A DNA stretch of 64,000 nucleotides from Rugalucina vietnamica (lineage: Eukaryota; Mollusca; Bivalvia; Lucinida; Lucinidae), in contig OZ024869.1 in NCBI GenBank assembly GCA_964017185.1, positions 52,726,761-52,790,760 of the forward strand. The letters run 5' to 3'. Below the pieces are notes generated by a model, which was not told where the DNA came from, made no database searches, and saw only the letters and a program-made list of their open reading frames with translations. How positions within the stretch are numbered: position 1 is the stretch's first letter; each line of letters opens with the position of its first letter. The position numbers and the translations under genes were made by a program. Positions 45,101 through 56,500 of this stretch are shown here, one piece after another.

Positions 45101-48100
45101 CTGAAATTATAGGAAACATCAGGACATCAGGAAAACATGTCCCTGTAATGAATACCCCTCATACCCAACTTTTATATTGTAAAATTGGGATATGCAGGGG
45201 GTATACCTATTTTTCTTATTTTTGCTCCAAAACATAGATTGTGGGTACTTGTTAGAACCGCCTCGTATAAAAAAATATCTACTGAAAATTTTCATTTTTT
45301 ATAACTTAAAAAATCTCTGTTTATCGCATGGGCACATTTTCGTAATGACATTACAATGCAATTTGCAAAGGATTCTCACATTGTATCAACGAAAAATAAG
45401 TGTATTTGCTCATGTAATATACATGTACATGTAGTTAGCATTTACTTAACGAGTTGAGGTCTTAACGATGATGTTTAGCCAACAAAGTTTTGAGCAACTG
45501 GCCCCAGATGTTTTCTTCTTTTACCTTGTAGTTGAAATAAGGACTAAGTGCAGTTTTATCCCAGAGTCTCCCAGTTGTTGAGTTTTTGAGCATTTTGATG
45601 ATTTCAGAATAGTTGATTTCTTTTCCAGCTGCGTCACTGCAGTTTACACCACGGAATGGCACCTCTTTTATCAAACACTCGTTACCCTGGCAATGGAATT
45701 CATCATGTGAAATGTTTATTTTCTGACTATACCAGCAAGCTTTTTCCTGGTCATTGCTTAACTTTTTAATATGTGGATAATTTCTTCAAAGCTCTGGTGC
45801 ATACTTCATGAAAAAAATAAATAATAATCATGTGCTTCATAACAAAAACTTCAGAGCAAATAAAAGAAAACTTATGAAAATTATAAGAACAACGAAATAC
45901 ATACAGATGCGAAATACATACAGATGGGATGGCATTTTATATACTAACCCAAACTCCTAACGCAACAAGAAATGTGGCTGAATTTTATAGAAATAAGTTT
46001 TGCAGGCAAACCAAACTGATAGAAATTAGTCAAAAATGGTCAACAAACATTTCAAAACCATTAGTTATTTTCACTGAGCTGTGCTCTGATTGGTCCAAAT
46101 GCTATTTTCCCATTTTCAGGGTATTCTTGACGTTTTGATGACCATGGCTTTGCAGTCACAATTCTGTAACGTTCGTTCATTCTGAAAAACGTTGTTGCAT
46201 GGGAATACAATGTCTTACAGGATTACTTTGAACTTAAAAAAACTTAGCGTTTTTGTGTTTCGCTCATGAACGCCTATTCATTCAATACAAATTCAAAATC
46301 GAAGAAAATCGCTAAAACAACGATTTCCATTCATTTTAAAGTCCGAAACTGTCAAGTTGTGTTGCCTTTAAATGTTACTAAGCTCAGCTCCGAAGATTGT
46401 ACCGGTTTGGGTTAAATCCTATCCAGAGAATTTTGCAAAAATCCAATTTTTGCCTACCATCAATCGATTACATTTCATTTCCTGGCTACTGCTCAGCGAT
46501 CCTCAGAATTTTAACCAAACATGCAGCGAATAACACACTTCTGCTCAGATGCGTTTGGATGTCCCATAAACTTCAAACGTTTGAAGCATAAACTTCAAAC
46601 GTTTGAAGTTAACGAAGCTTCTTTTACTGGTGTACGCGAATACATGTCACATGCCGAATACCGGCAAAGTCCCATGCATTTCGTTCTTTAACAGACGCAC
46701 TGCCTCTGTAGAATCGATTGATTCGTGACAATTAGCGACTTGTGGTAAAAACTGAAGTTCCAGGTGATGCTTGGATAGCCCAGCATTTTATTTTAAGATG
46801 TATTTCGGCCAAATTGTAAACAGGACGAGCGCAACTGAGAAAACAAACCACGGTTGCGTTAGCTCTTTGGGTTAGTATATTTACCATATACAATAAGCAA
46901 ATATCGTTGTTCAGTAAATATTTAAGATTTGAAGATTTAGTAAGGTGGCATTGTATCTGATCCGAAGAAAACACAAATGGATGATGGTTGTTGCTAGCTG
47001 AATGGCTATCTTGTTAAAGGTCATATCTAGTGGTTTTGATTTTATAAAACTGAAGTAGACATTGACAAAAGAAAATCTCACCAAATTATCATGACAGGTT
47101 CTGGAGATAGCTTGATTTATAATTTGACACTTTATCTCATGAATATTTATTAGTTCCACTATTACGTCATAGAAGCACACAAGAAATTTTGAATATCATG
47201 CAAACAAACAACTAAAACAAACAACTTATCATTTGAAAATAAGTATAAACCATTTATACAACTTATTGTTTCAGTATCAAAACTTTTGATCTTAATTTAA
47301 ATGAATTATTTTGGTTTTTATTTTTTTAATAAGGGAGACTACTCTCACAAGATAACGTTGTTATTCAAATACGGTCCTATAACTTTTGAGCCGATGGGTA
47401 TATTTGGGTTTAGTTTTCCATAAACAAGTCCCAAGAACAAATGTGATCAGCAGACAAAGAATAAATATGTTCTAAAATAACTTTTGTATATCCCCTTTAA
47501 GAAAAGAATTTAGTCACCAAGCTTGTTCTTGTGTGTGTTTAAAATGTCCTTTCTCTCCCTCCTGGTGTCTGGGTAGGGATTTTAAAATCAACCATTAGGA
47601 AAACATGTCCGTGAAATCAATACCCCCTTATACGCCACTTTTATATAGTAAAACTGGGGTATGCAGGGGTATACTTATTTTTCTTATTTTTGCTCCAAAA
47701 CATAGATTGTGGGTACTCGTTAGAACCGCCTCGGCGAGGCGGTTCTAACGTGTACCCACAATCTATGTTTTGAGCAAAAATAAGAAAAATATCAAAAATT
47801 TTCCACTGAAATTTCATTTTTTACATGTGGAAAAAATCTCTGTATTTTGCATGGGCATGTTTTCATAATGACTGTATCAGTTCCTGGACCTTCTATACTT
47901 TCTTTTGAACTAAATCTGAATTAGAAGGCATGGCTTTAAATAATTTTCTTTGAAAGAATTAGGAAGCAGACAAAAAAAAATTTGGTTGATGAAAGCATTA
48001 ATATCCAGGATACATGTACCTGCTTCAAGGCCAAGCAAGGGTAATAGTAGCCATACCAAGGCACCCCTAGGACTAGTTTGTCTGATGGTATACCTATCTC

Positions 48101-51100
48101 GAGATACTGGTCCAAACCTAAAAAAAAAAAAAAAAAAAGAAAGAAAAAAAAAAAAAAAAAAAATAGAACGAAACCTTGAACGAATAACGCTTGAACTTAA
48201 CTAGGCATGCACTAGCATCACGTTTTGTGTGCACCTTGGCTAGCACATGTTGCACATTACTAGCACAGATGATTTGTGTTATTTATTTTTTCTTGAATAA
48301 TTCATATGATTTATGAAATAACAAATGTGCAAGTGGGACACAGCATCGGTCACAAAATCACCCAAGGCAACACTATTGAAACACTTCTGATTAAATAAAA
48401 GTGAAGACTTTAACAATGTCACCTAAAGCCATGTTCATGTGCACAATTCGTGTGTGTATATGAACATGGCCTTAAAGCCCATTGACGCTAACATACCTGC
48501 ATATGTCTTTACATAATCACTGTTAGGTCCGGCTTTACATGTTCCAAGTATCTGGCTCTGTTCATCATACGCCATCACAAAGAGGAAGTCAGAAGCTTCA
48601 GCAAGCCCTGTGTAGTCATAGCAACGCTGGTCGATACAGGCAGGTGACCAAGCAACATCTACAGATACCTTAAAATGGTAACGTTCGTGTAAGAACTATC
48701 AAAAAGGTCGTAGAATTTTAAAATACAATTCTTTATACATAGAAATAAACGTGTATTTATGCATGAAAAACAGGATTTACCTCAACCCAGTTGCACTATA
48801 AACAGGCCTCGGTGTTTAAGCGAAATGATAACATTTTCTATCACAACCATTTGACGTCACTTGTAACGCGTACACGCATTCATATGCACCAAATTCCAAG
48901 CAGAAATAAAACTTTGACATGTACTCAATTGTGATTAATATAGAGATGAAATTTTGTCCGCGTAAATGCCCATCTGATGCTTGCTGAAAAGTCTTGCTTT
49001 TTCAGCAGTTTCATGTGTGAATTTTCATAGTGACCCCTACTTGGAACCAGGGTCGATAGGTCTCACATCTGCTTATCTTTTGCAGTTATGTTTGTGGAAG
49101 ATGAAATTAACTTTCTTAGAGGGAGAATCTGCTCCAGGTGCTTAATACCTCACAATATTTTCAAAACATCATAGTAGGAATAAACTTACTTCGATCAGTA
49201 TATCATATACCATATGTTTTTTTAAGTAGAAAGGCCTTGAGCCGCTATGATGAACAATAATGTTCAAGTTAAAATGGCGGCAGATTTCAAAATTGATCAA
49301 AATTACATGTACCATTAAGGAGGGGTCATAACTCTTGAATGCCGCAGTGGTCCTCGCCACAAGGTCTCTATATCCGTTCCGCAAGTCTGGCTGAGTCCGT
49401 AGTATAGCATCTTCATAGTCGAAATTTACTCCGTCCAGGTAATGGTCTTTAACTAGTTGAAGCTGATTGGCGATCCAGTTTGTCTTCGCTGTGGCGTTTG
49501 TCAAAAGGTCTGTTGTAACACGGCCTAGAGCGGACAGAGCAGAGTATAGAAGGCTTACACTTAAAGAAAAATAATAAATAAAAAGATAATAAATGAGCCT
49601 GTGCGTGTGAAAACCAACAATTTGTGTTTCAGACCAGGTCCAACACAAACCGGCCTGTACAAGCACAGAAGATGGCTAGAGACTGGATATTTTGGATTTA
49701 AAAAGAAGAGGAATTGTACTATCCGTGTAGCGAAAACAAAGGCGCTGATCAGCTTCGCAGTTACTGCGAAGCTGATTTGCGCCTTTCTTTTCGCCCATGC
49801 AAATTGTTGGTTTTCTCATACGAAGGCTCAAATAAAATAAGGATGACCCTTTCGCAATGGAGCATTTTTACATAACGAAATATGTTTTATTCAGGATGTT
49901 CATTTCAATCAAGCATTGTTAACAGAAGTCCTGATGTTCTGAATTATCCCATTTTCATCTTCTAATATAAAGGCAAAAACATGATTAATAGTGCAAACGA
50001 TTAGGCCTACGCCTTGTTATTTCTGATGTAATAGTACAACCACCTACCGGGGAGCGCGGTGGGCTCGGGGAGGTCCTGGGTTCGAACCCACAGGCGGCAT
50101 CGTGTTGTGTCCTTGAGCATGACGCATTAACTCCCCAAGAAGCATTGGCTCTGTCCCGGCATGACTGAAAATTGTTGACTGGGACGTTAAGCCTCAAAAC
50201 AAACAAACCACCTACCACTGCCTTTTGAAATTTCTTGTGATTTCTAGGGCAGTTTGTACTCATGTTTCTCATTTGGTACTTGCCTATAAGGGTTCAGTTT
50301 AATCGCTCTTCTGAAAATCGCTTGTCGGCTTGCGAATTTTGGTGAGTGCATATAACCGCCTTCATTTACCACACTATACTTAGCGTTAATATGCTGGACA
50401 GGAATTAGACTTAATGGGTTTGACATTTCGATGGCTCAGATATGAGATTTTTATAGCACTGCAGACATTCTGCTATTAGAAAGCGACCTACATTTACTTA
50501 CTGTACTTGAACGCAATTAGTAGAAAGCAATGGAGATCTAATTTCTTGTAAAATCAAGTTGTCTGCATTTGACATGTTTGAAATTAAAGCAGAGCAATGC
50601 ATACAGAGAAGTGCAAAATCTAAACATATCACATTGGTCAATTACTTGAAAACGAAAACGTTTCCGGACCAATGCTTCTTGCATCCAAAATGGTGGGATT
50701 CTTCGTTCGCGAGGTAATTTTGAACCTCGGCGTTTGTCGCGAAACCTTTATAAGTTTCCATAGACCAGTGTGCGGTGTCTGTATTTTTTGGGGGCGGCAC
50801 AATGTTAGTATGAAATACACATCGTAGTTGTGGCAAACCATCCTTACCGATTGTTATAGCGCGTGCACCGTATTTATGCGCCTGACAGACAACTTTCATG
50901 TCGAGATAACCCACCATAACCACTGTTGTGACTTTGTCCCAATCGTAATATTTCCAGTCGTCATTCTTTGGGTTCAAAGAAAATACAAATATCTGCAACG
51001 GAAAAGGCACATGAGGGCAAAGAGAAATGTGTTTTGCATGAATTCCACAGTTGGCCAGATGCCGTGGTAATACTGAAATACGTTAGAAACTCACCAATTA

Positions 51101-51611
51101 TGCTTATTTCCGTGTTAATATTTTACGATAAAAAATGAATCGAACTTGAATCCGGCATTGCCCATGCTGTTCTAGCTTTTTTACGTATCATAGTTTAATG
51201 TTGCTTGAAGTAAACGGCAAACGATATTAACGTGCACAAAGGCTGGTTAGAAATTCTTTCATGAAAATTGCGTTGCAGCTCTGTGACGTCTACAAATGTG
51301 GATTCAAAATATTTCCAATTATCCCGGTGTTTTGGCGTTCATAATTCCTCGACAACTATTAATATTACAAACCTTTACAAAGCGAATCGACAAATAATGA
51401 ATATTTTTTAAAGTGTGCATTTCTTAATCGTTTCAGTATACATACATACCTCTTTCCTCGTGGTATCTTTGATCCTTTCACAGAACTTCGGGTCCTCGCA
51501 GGGACATCCCTGTGCCCTAGTCACTCCCTTTTCATAAAACTGGCTGACAATCCCAGCACCCAACAAGTGCAAAAGAAAAGTAACCCCAAAACATATAGCA
51601 CCAGTGTCCAT
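44885..51611 (-). CDS. CTBS: Di-N-acetylchitobiase (lysosomal GH18 glycosidase), complete, seven exons
   Basis: Lysosomal exo-enzyme that removes GlcNAc from the reducing end of the chitobiose core during breakdown of Asn-linked glycoproteins. Exons, in transcription order, are 51611-51450, 50992-50848, 49524-49313, 48668-48497, 48117-48020, 45686-45525 and 45100-44885; all joins keep frame and give 388 residues, against 385 for human CTBS. A signal peptide is visible (FLLHLLGAGIV). A Cys-rich CPCEDPKFC follows, as in the vertebrate enzyme. The GH18 motif is DGVNFDYE (residues 133-140) with E140 as the expected proton donor; chitobiases likewise have Asn at the fourth position. VMAYDEQSQ, GVPWYGYYYPC, VPFRGVNCSDAAG, LWDK and GVGMWNAE are further chitobiase-specific matches. 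A potential N-glycosylation site is NSTT in exon 6. The start is the first ATG, directly before the signal peptide. No poly(A) signal was recognised. Confidence -1.
45120..45345 (+). mobile_element. Hairpin MITE-B copy in CTBS intron 6
   Basis: CAGGAAAACATGTCCCTGTA to GCATGGGCACATTTTCGTAA, one hairpin arm lost after AGAACCGCCTCGTATAAA. It starts about 20 nt from the CTBS exon-7 acceptor. Confidence -1.
45346..45508 (+). mobile_element. MITE-G part in CTBS intron 6
   Basis: GCAAAGGATTCTCACATTGT, ACTTAACGAGTTGAGGTCTT and end TTTTGAGCAACTGGCCCC match 34,490 and 61,113. With the preceding MITE it makes up nearly the whole 424-bp intron. Confidence -1.
45525..45686 (-). CDS. CTBS: CTBS exon 6: VPFRG / NSTTGRLWDK region
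   Basis: Acceptor TTGCCAG; donor GTAAAA. It encodes residues 264-317: GNECLIKEVPFRGVNCSDAA and LKNSTTGRLWDKTALSPYFN. Phase is 0 on both sides. The MITE-like sequence of intron 6 begins only about 15 nt past the donor. Confidence -1.
45939..46880. mobile_element. TIR element of about 940 bp in CTBS intron 5
   Basis: Left ATATACTAACCCAAACTCCT AACGCAAC and right GTTGCGTTAGCTC, TTTGGGTTAGTATAT are inverted. It contains two adjacent perfect palindromes CTTCAAACGTTTGAAG (46,566-46,610). No transposase ORF. Confidence -1.
46990..47500. repeat. Possible decayed MITE in CTBS intron 5
   Basis: GTTAAAGGTCATATCTAG (47,014) and TGTATATCCCCTTTAAGA (47,487) could be diverged inverted ends. The pairing is too poor to be sure. 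Confidence -1.
47597..47873 (+). mobile_element. Hairpin MITE-B, intact reference copy
   Basis: AGGAAAACATGTCCGTGAAA to GGGCATGTTTTCATAATGAC. The central near-perfect palindrome spans about 47,676-47,791, around GCCTCGGCGAGGC, with arms through GATTGTGGGTACTCGTTAGA. No ORF. Confidence -1.
48020..48117 (-). CDS. CTBS: CTBS exon 5: GVPWYGY strand
   Basis: The acceptor is AG after an unusual, nearly pure T tract of about 45 nt on the - strand; the donor is GTACAT. It is a short 98-bp exon encoding residues 231-263 (LDQYLEIGIPSDKLVLGVPW then YGYYYPCLALKQ). Confidence -1.
48118..48165. repeat. Poly-A/T microsatellite forming the CTBS exon-5 pyrimidine tract
   Basis: A run of A with three interruptions on the + strand, read as an almost pure T tract directly before the exon-5 AG on the - strand. 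Confidence -1.
48497..48668 (-). CDS. CTBS: CTBS exon 4: VDVAWSP and MAYDEQ region
   Basis: Acceptor TTTTAAG; donor GTATGT. It encodes residues 174-230 with VSVDVAWSP, CIDQRCYDYTGLAEASDF and LFVMAYDEQSQ. The MAYD tyrosine is the usual GH18 active-site residue. It ends in phase 1. Confidence -1.
49313..49524 (-). CDS. CTBS: CTBS exon 3: catalytic exon
   Basis: Acceptor CTCTAG; donor GTACAT immediately after SLM, chosen over GTAATT six bases on because it preserves the human alignment length. It encodes residues 103-173, including YLDGVNFDYEDAI with catalytic Glu140. Confidence -1.
49592..49832 (-). mobile_element. MITE-A copy in CTBS intron 2
   Basis: GAGCCTGTGCGTGTGAAAAC to CTCATACGAAGGCTC; paired arms CAGCTTCGCAG / CTGCGAAGCTG. 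Its edge is about 67 nt from the exon-3 acceptor. Confidence -1.
50035..50213 (+). mobile_element. tRNA-derived SINE with CAAA tail
   Basis: Box-B GGGTTCGAACCC, body GTTGTGTCCTTGAGCATGAC, GGCTCTGTCCCGGCATGACT, then GACTGGGACGTTAAGCCTCA and AAACAAACAAACC. The least decayed SINE of this family in the window. Confidence -1.
50848..50992 (-). CDS. CTBS: CTBS exon 2: first strands of the GH18 barrel
   Basis: The acceptor is CGTTGCAG and the donor GTAAGG (- strand). It encodes IFVFSLNPKNDDWKYYDWDK followed by VTTVVMVGYLDMKVVC, residues 55-102, matching human FVFDVGQKTWKSYDWSQ. It ends in phase 1. Confidence -1.
51450..51611 (-). CDS. CTBS: CTBS exon 1: signal peptide and N-terminus
   Basis: ATG is at 51611-51609; the donor reads GTATGT on the - strand after Lys-Glu (phase 0). 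It encodes residues 1-54. The hydrophobic stretch ICFGVTFLLHLLGAGIV should direct entry into the secretory pathway, and CPCEDPKFCERI aligns with the mature vertebrate N-terminus. Confidence -1.
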
Positions 51612-51778
51612 TGTATCAACTATGTCGCGATGTTACAGATACATAATTGTGTTGTACGAGTGTTTTTTTCGGGTAGGCCACATACGATCATATCGTTTGC
51701 TGATAACAGATCATTTCAAGTCTATGTTGAAACCAATCAATTATGTAATGGTGATGATCATTCAAACGATTCTATCTC

Positions 51779-51900
51779 CAGCCCCTGCCCATCGGGGCTT
51801 TGAGAAATTCGTGGGCTGTCAGACGCCTCCCTACAGAGCTAACCGACTGGTTGCCTGAGTATTGGACTGACAGTTTATGAAAAGTGGTTAAGACTCGGCC
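51779..51900 (+). repeat. Fragment of the GCCCATTGGGGC repeat upstream of CTBS
   Basis: GCCCATCGGGGCTTTGAGAA and CTAACCGACTGGTTGCCTGA resemble the 5' part of the copy at 60,717, about 170 bp upstream of the CTBS start. Confidence -1.
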
Positions 51901-51939
51901 TAATGTTAAAGGCACATTTATAAGCGAACAGGAGAAAGT

Positions 51940-52258
51940 TTGTTTGTTTGTTTGTTTGAATAGATGTCCCAGTCAACAGCAATGGTCATGTCGGGACGTT
52001 GCCTCCATTTTATGGGACTTTTTATACCCAACATTAGGATATCATGACACTCAAAATGTGCTTCATAATTTTACCAATACGGTTTATATATGTATGGATG
52101 TTTTGACTAAACCACTTTTCCTGGGCAGGCTCAGACTTGAGCATTTTACCAGTAATTAGACGGGTTCGGTCAGTAGTTTCAGAAGCTTTGCCTGGAGGCA
52201 CAAGCAGCCCATTTATTTCTCCTAGGCCCCAATGGACGGGGGCCCGGTAGAAAGTTGG
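51940..52258 (-). mobile_element. SINE-like GCCCATTGGGGC repeat, reverse
   Basis: Starts with the reversed tail GTTTGTTTGTTTGAATAG and ends CCCCAATGGACGGGGGCCC; internal CATTTTATGGGACTTTTTAT and GGATATCATGACACTCAAAA parallel 60,717-61,020. Confidence -1.
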
Positions 52259-52753
52259 GGGCATTCGTTTATGTTTGTTGTATATTAATTTGTTTTCACG
52301 CGTCTCTGTTTATCAATATCAGAACATTGTACACATCTTTTGCACGGCCGGATAGCGTATCTTTCTGAACTCAGCTAGGCCTAGTTCAGTTCGATATGGC
52401 AAGCAACATGGATCGGGCTTCACTATTAAAGAACGGTTCTACATCATTACAGGCAACATTCGAGCATGTTCAGTTGTAGACACTTAACTTCACTTTGAAG
52501 CATGCAGTATGGGACAGTATGCCTTGGAGCATGTGTACAATATAGGCAACCAACTGCAATTACACTTTTTAAGACAATTTTAAGAGACAAATTTGCTAAA
52601 AACCAACAAAACCTCTATAGATTTAGTATTGATAATTGTGTATTCATTTGAAACAGACTTTATATATGTGACACCAACATAAAAGCAATCAGTAAACCAC
52701 TTTTGTTATTAAGTTGGGGCAAAAATCGAACGAGCAACAGCTGATAGTATGCA

Positions 52754-52983
52754 GTAGGATACGACCACTAAGTAGCGATAGTGTTTTGTCAGTACAGTCT
52801 GCAATTTCTAGCTCAGGTTTAAAGTCCAAAAGTTATGTATGTGATTTTCTTTTTGAAATTGCATTTCTGTTTATTTGACCAAATACTTGAAACAATTAGG
52901 CTTGATATAATTATGTAAAATGATAATACAGCCGTCAAAATTACCGACGACGAAACTTGAACTATTTAGTGGTCGTATCCTAC
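52754..52983. mobile_element. Small TIR element GTAGGATACGACCACTAA, 230 bp
   Basis: Left GTAGGATACGACCACTAAGT and right ATTTAGTGGTCGTATCCTAC are inverted, about 20 bp. No ORF. It lies in the CTBS/SH3BP5 spacer. Confidence -1.
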
Positions 52984-53483
52984 ACAATATATTTTGTCAG
53001 CCACATTTTTTTATTTATTTTTCAAATTAAATGTCACCAGTGACAGTGGATGCAAATGTGAGCTTGTGTGTATTCGCCCTGTGATAATAAATTTTTAATG
53101 TAAACATAAAATATACTGTTTATGTTGAAATAGATTAAAATCTTATCATGTTAAAGCCCGACATAGTGTGTTGTGTATATTAAAGCCTCGCCAATAGGAA
53201 CCCTGTTTGTTGCAATCGCGAACAAATGCACAGATTCTTAGCCAGCGCAGCCTGTTCGCGGTCCAGATAGTGCGAGAACACCCTTTATTCAGACATCTTC
53301 TCAGCTGGCTGTGGACATTGAAGGTTTGTTCGAATCTCTTTTTGGTGAAATCCCGGTAACACAGAAGATAGACTTTCCCATGATAATGGGCTACTGTATT
53401 AAATTTTATCTATATATTTGTTGTTACAATGGATTGTAGTATTGTATCAGAGATCAAAGTACAAACAAGGATGTAAAACAGAG

Positions 53484-53576
53484 ATGGATATATCAGAAAA
53501 TATTGACCGTAAAATGGAGATGACGGACCCAGACGGGGTCTCGGACGAGGAAACGGAGAAACTGCCCGAAATCCAG
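53484..53576 (+). CDS. SH3BP5: SH3BP5 exon 1: acidic N-terminus
   Basis: It encodes MDISENIDRKMEMTDPDGVS and then DEETEKLPEIQ; donor GTAGGC, phase 0. The acidic leader ending in IQ matches human ...DPRIQ before ELEKLN. Confidence -1.
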
Positions 53577-56500
53577 GTAGGCTTTATAGATATTTCTGGA
53601 CACGCCCCCTATTTTAAGTGGTTTAAAGTGTCCAATTTTACCATACTACTGGTTTGATCCCTTGTTTAAATGCAAACTTATTATAATTATGGAGTTAAGT
53701 AATTATATGGCTATCAACAACAAGTGTACTTTATTAGGAATACAGAAAAAGACATAATTTGTGTCTCAATTGATATACCGCTGTTAGGGAATCTTGTGGG
53801 GTGGGGCCGGGCCGAATAAATTTTACATCACTTTACACTCCTGTCGAGAAAAGCATGTGTCATTCACGGTGTTTTCTACGGTTCAGCTGTCAAAACATTT
53901 TGTTTTATTATTTAACAAGTCCGTATCAGGATGATCTTAGTACCACCGGCAATTTGTCGACACAATAACTTATTTTCATACTAAAAGGATGGTTTCATAC
54001 CACGGTGAATAGTTTGCAATATGGACTTGGTCATAACAAAAGTGGGGTTAAGACCATATTAAACTAGGTCGAACACATCCACAAAGTCTAAACAGCATGG
54101 ACAGTGCCTTCCTTGATGAAAGACCGCGAGGTCTGTCTTACATCGAAAGTTTATGCGACGGTTGCTACGTAAGAGCAGAGTAGACCATAGTAATGAGGGT
54201 CCAAAAGAGTGGACCGGGTTTATGATCCCTTATTTTTGGCGACAATTTCACACATATATGGAGTACGAGGATTGACTTTACCACGCACGTTCTTACTCGT
54301 ACTTTTCGCGACTTGTGCATAGGCCATGATCGCAGAACGACGGGTTTTCGACAGACGAGTCAGTCCTACAAATAAACAGAATATAGGCCTATGATATGAA
54401 AAGAAACAGAAACGAATCGATTCCTGTAACAGTTTTTGTTCAAATAATCTGATTATTTCCCTACTTATTCCTCATAAGAATAATCACGATGATTGATATT
54501 GCTTTAACAGTGTTTCACGGTATGTCAATATCATTATGCAGAATGCAATTGTCAACAACACAGATACTCCGAAAATGCACTGTGTGTGTAACAAATTGCG
54601 CATCAGCACGCCATTCGGGTACGCAAAGTCCGCCGTTCGTGCGCAGCTGATACGCAGTGAATACAAACAAAAAGGTGAATAGAGGGTGGTAAGCAGTATT
54701 AGCGATGCTGCGTCGGTGACCCCATAGGAACTGCTCGGGTCAAATGCCATTAAGAATGTCAGATGCCTGTGGTAGCCTACTATAGCTACGTTCCCACTGC
54801 GTTGCGTTTGTGTGCCATGTTTCTCTCGTTAGCATGGGTGAACGTAAATATAGAGGTGAATACATATAGCCTTATGATTCACCGTCCGTCGTACATCGTT
54901 TTCAACGAGCTTTGGCCAGCCTATCAGTGAAACTTTATGCAAAGCCTTGTAAACCAAGGGTCATCTCATCGATCCCTGGATCCTCCAGTCTTTAAGATGA
55001 GACTTTAAATCAATGACCCATCTACATATGGTGTGCTTGTAACATAGCTGGTGAGTGGGACGTAAAACACAAACGCAAGCACAAATGAGCCGCCGCATGG
55101 GAAAACCAATAATCTGTATAAGCGAAAACAGAGGCGCAGATCAGCTTCGCAGTAACTGCGAAGCTGATCAGCGCCTTTGTTTTCGCTAAACGGATAGTAC
55201 AATAAATCCAAAATTTCTAGCCTCTAATCATCTTCTGTGACTGTACAGGCTGGTTTGTGTTGGACCTGGTGGGAAACCCAAGTTGTTCGTTTTCTCACGC
55301 ACAGGCTCATCTTGAAACTTGGCATGCAGAATCAGAGTCTGGGGCTTGAGGCTCTAACTTCCTTGGCATCAGGTGAGCACTAACAGGACAAAAGGTCCTT
55401 TAATTCCATTACGAAAATTTGCCCATGCAATATATAGACATTTTTCCACCTGTAAAAAATTGAAAATTTTACGATGAAAATTTTGATATTTTTAATATTT
55501 TTGCCCAAAACATAGATTATGGGCACACGTTAGAACCGCCTCGGCGAGGCGGTTCTAATGAGTACCCACAATCTATGTTTTGGAGCAAAAGTAAGAAAAA
55601 TAGGTATACCCCTGCATACCCCAGTTTTACCATATAAAAGTGGGGTTTAAGGGGGTAAACATTTCAGGGACATGTTTTCCTGATGTATTGTGCAATGCCA
55701 TTAATGCCTATTTTCACAATCATTTTCAGAGTGAACTTGACAAGCTGAACAATGCCAGCACAGAAATCAACAGACTGGAAAACGAACTGGATGTAAGTGG
55801 GGGTTGGGGTGGTCACCATCATGTAATTCAGGCACCATCAAATCTTACTTTATCAAAATAAGAGCTGTCGCAGGACAGCGTAGCTCGCCTGACTTGTGCT
55901 TTGCCACTACATCTGTTAAAATCTATGACCCATGACCTTGACCTCAAGGTCACTCAGGTGGGTCATGATGGTACAACATAAAACTTCAGACCAATGCAAA
56001 GTATCAACTTGATCAATCTACATGTTCAAGAGATATAGACTTATAAAAACATTAACCAAAACTTAAACACAAAACTTCCAAGTCTGTGACCCTAACCTCA
56101 AGGTCATCCAGGTGAGTTGTGATGTACAGCATAAAACCTGAGACCAATATCTATCAACATGCAAGTATCAACTTTATCCATCAACATGTTCAAGAGATTA
56201 AGACTTTAACCAAAAAAATTTAACACAAAATTTCTAAGTCTGTGACCTTGACCTCAAGGTCACCCAGGGTAGGTCATGATGGTACTGCATAAAACTTCAG
56301 ACCAATATCTACCAACATGCAAAGTATCAACTCGATCAATCAACATGGTCAAGAGATATAGACTTACAAAAACTTAAATCAAAAACTTAAACACAAAATT
56401 TCTAAGTCTGTGACATTGACCTCAAGGTCACCAAGAGTGGGTCATGATGGTACTGCATAAAACTTCAGACCAATATCTAGCAACATGCAAAGTATCAACT

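Larger units (their letters stand above)
51612..53483. promoter_or_regulatory. Head-to-head promoter region between CTBS and SH3BP5
   Basis: The 1,872 bp separating two divergent start codons. It contains the SINE-like copies at 51779-52258 and a small inverted-repeat element at 52754-52983. A GC-richer patch around 53190-53360 just upstream of SH3BP5 is the likeliest transcription start area. No clear TATA box was seen. Co-regulation is only an inference from orientation. Confidence -1.

Noticed and set aside
49301..49312. Alternative CTBS exon-3 donor six bases downstream (GTAATT)
   Set aside because: It would add two residues relative to the equal-length alignment with human CTBS; GTACAT at 49312 fits better.
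51450..51611. Chitinase or chitinase-like lectin instead of chitobiase
   Set aside because: The Cys-rich N-terminus, DGVNFDYE, VPFRG, LWDK and GMWNA landmarks and total length match di-N-acetylchitobiase, and no chitin-binding domain is present.
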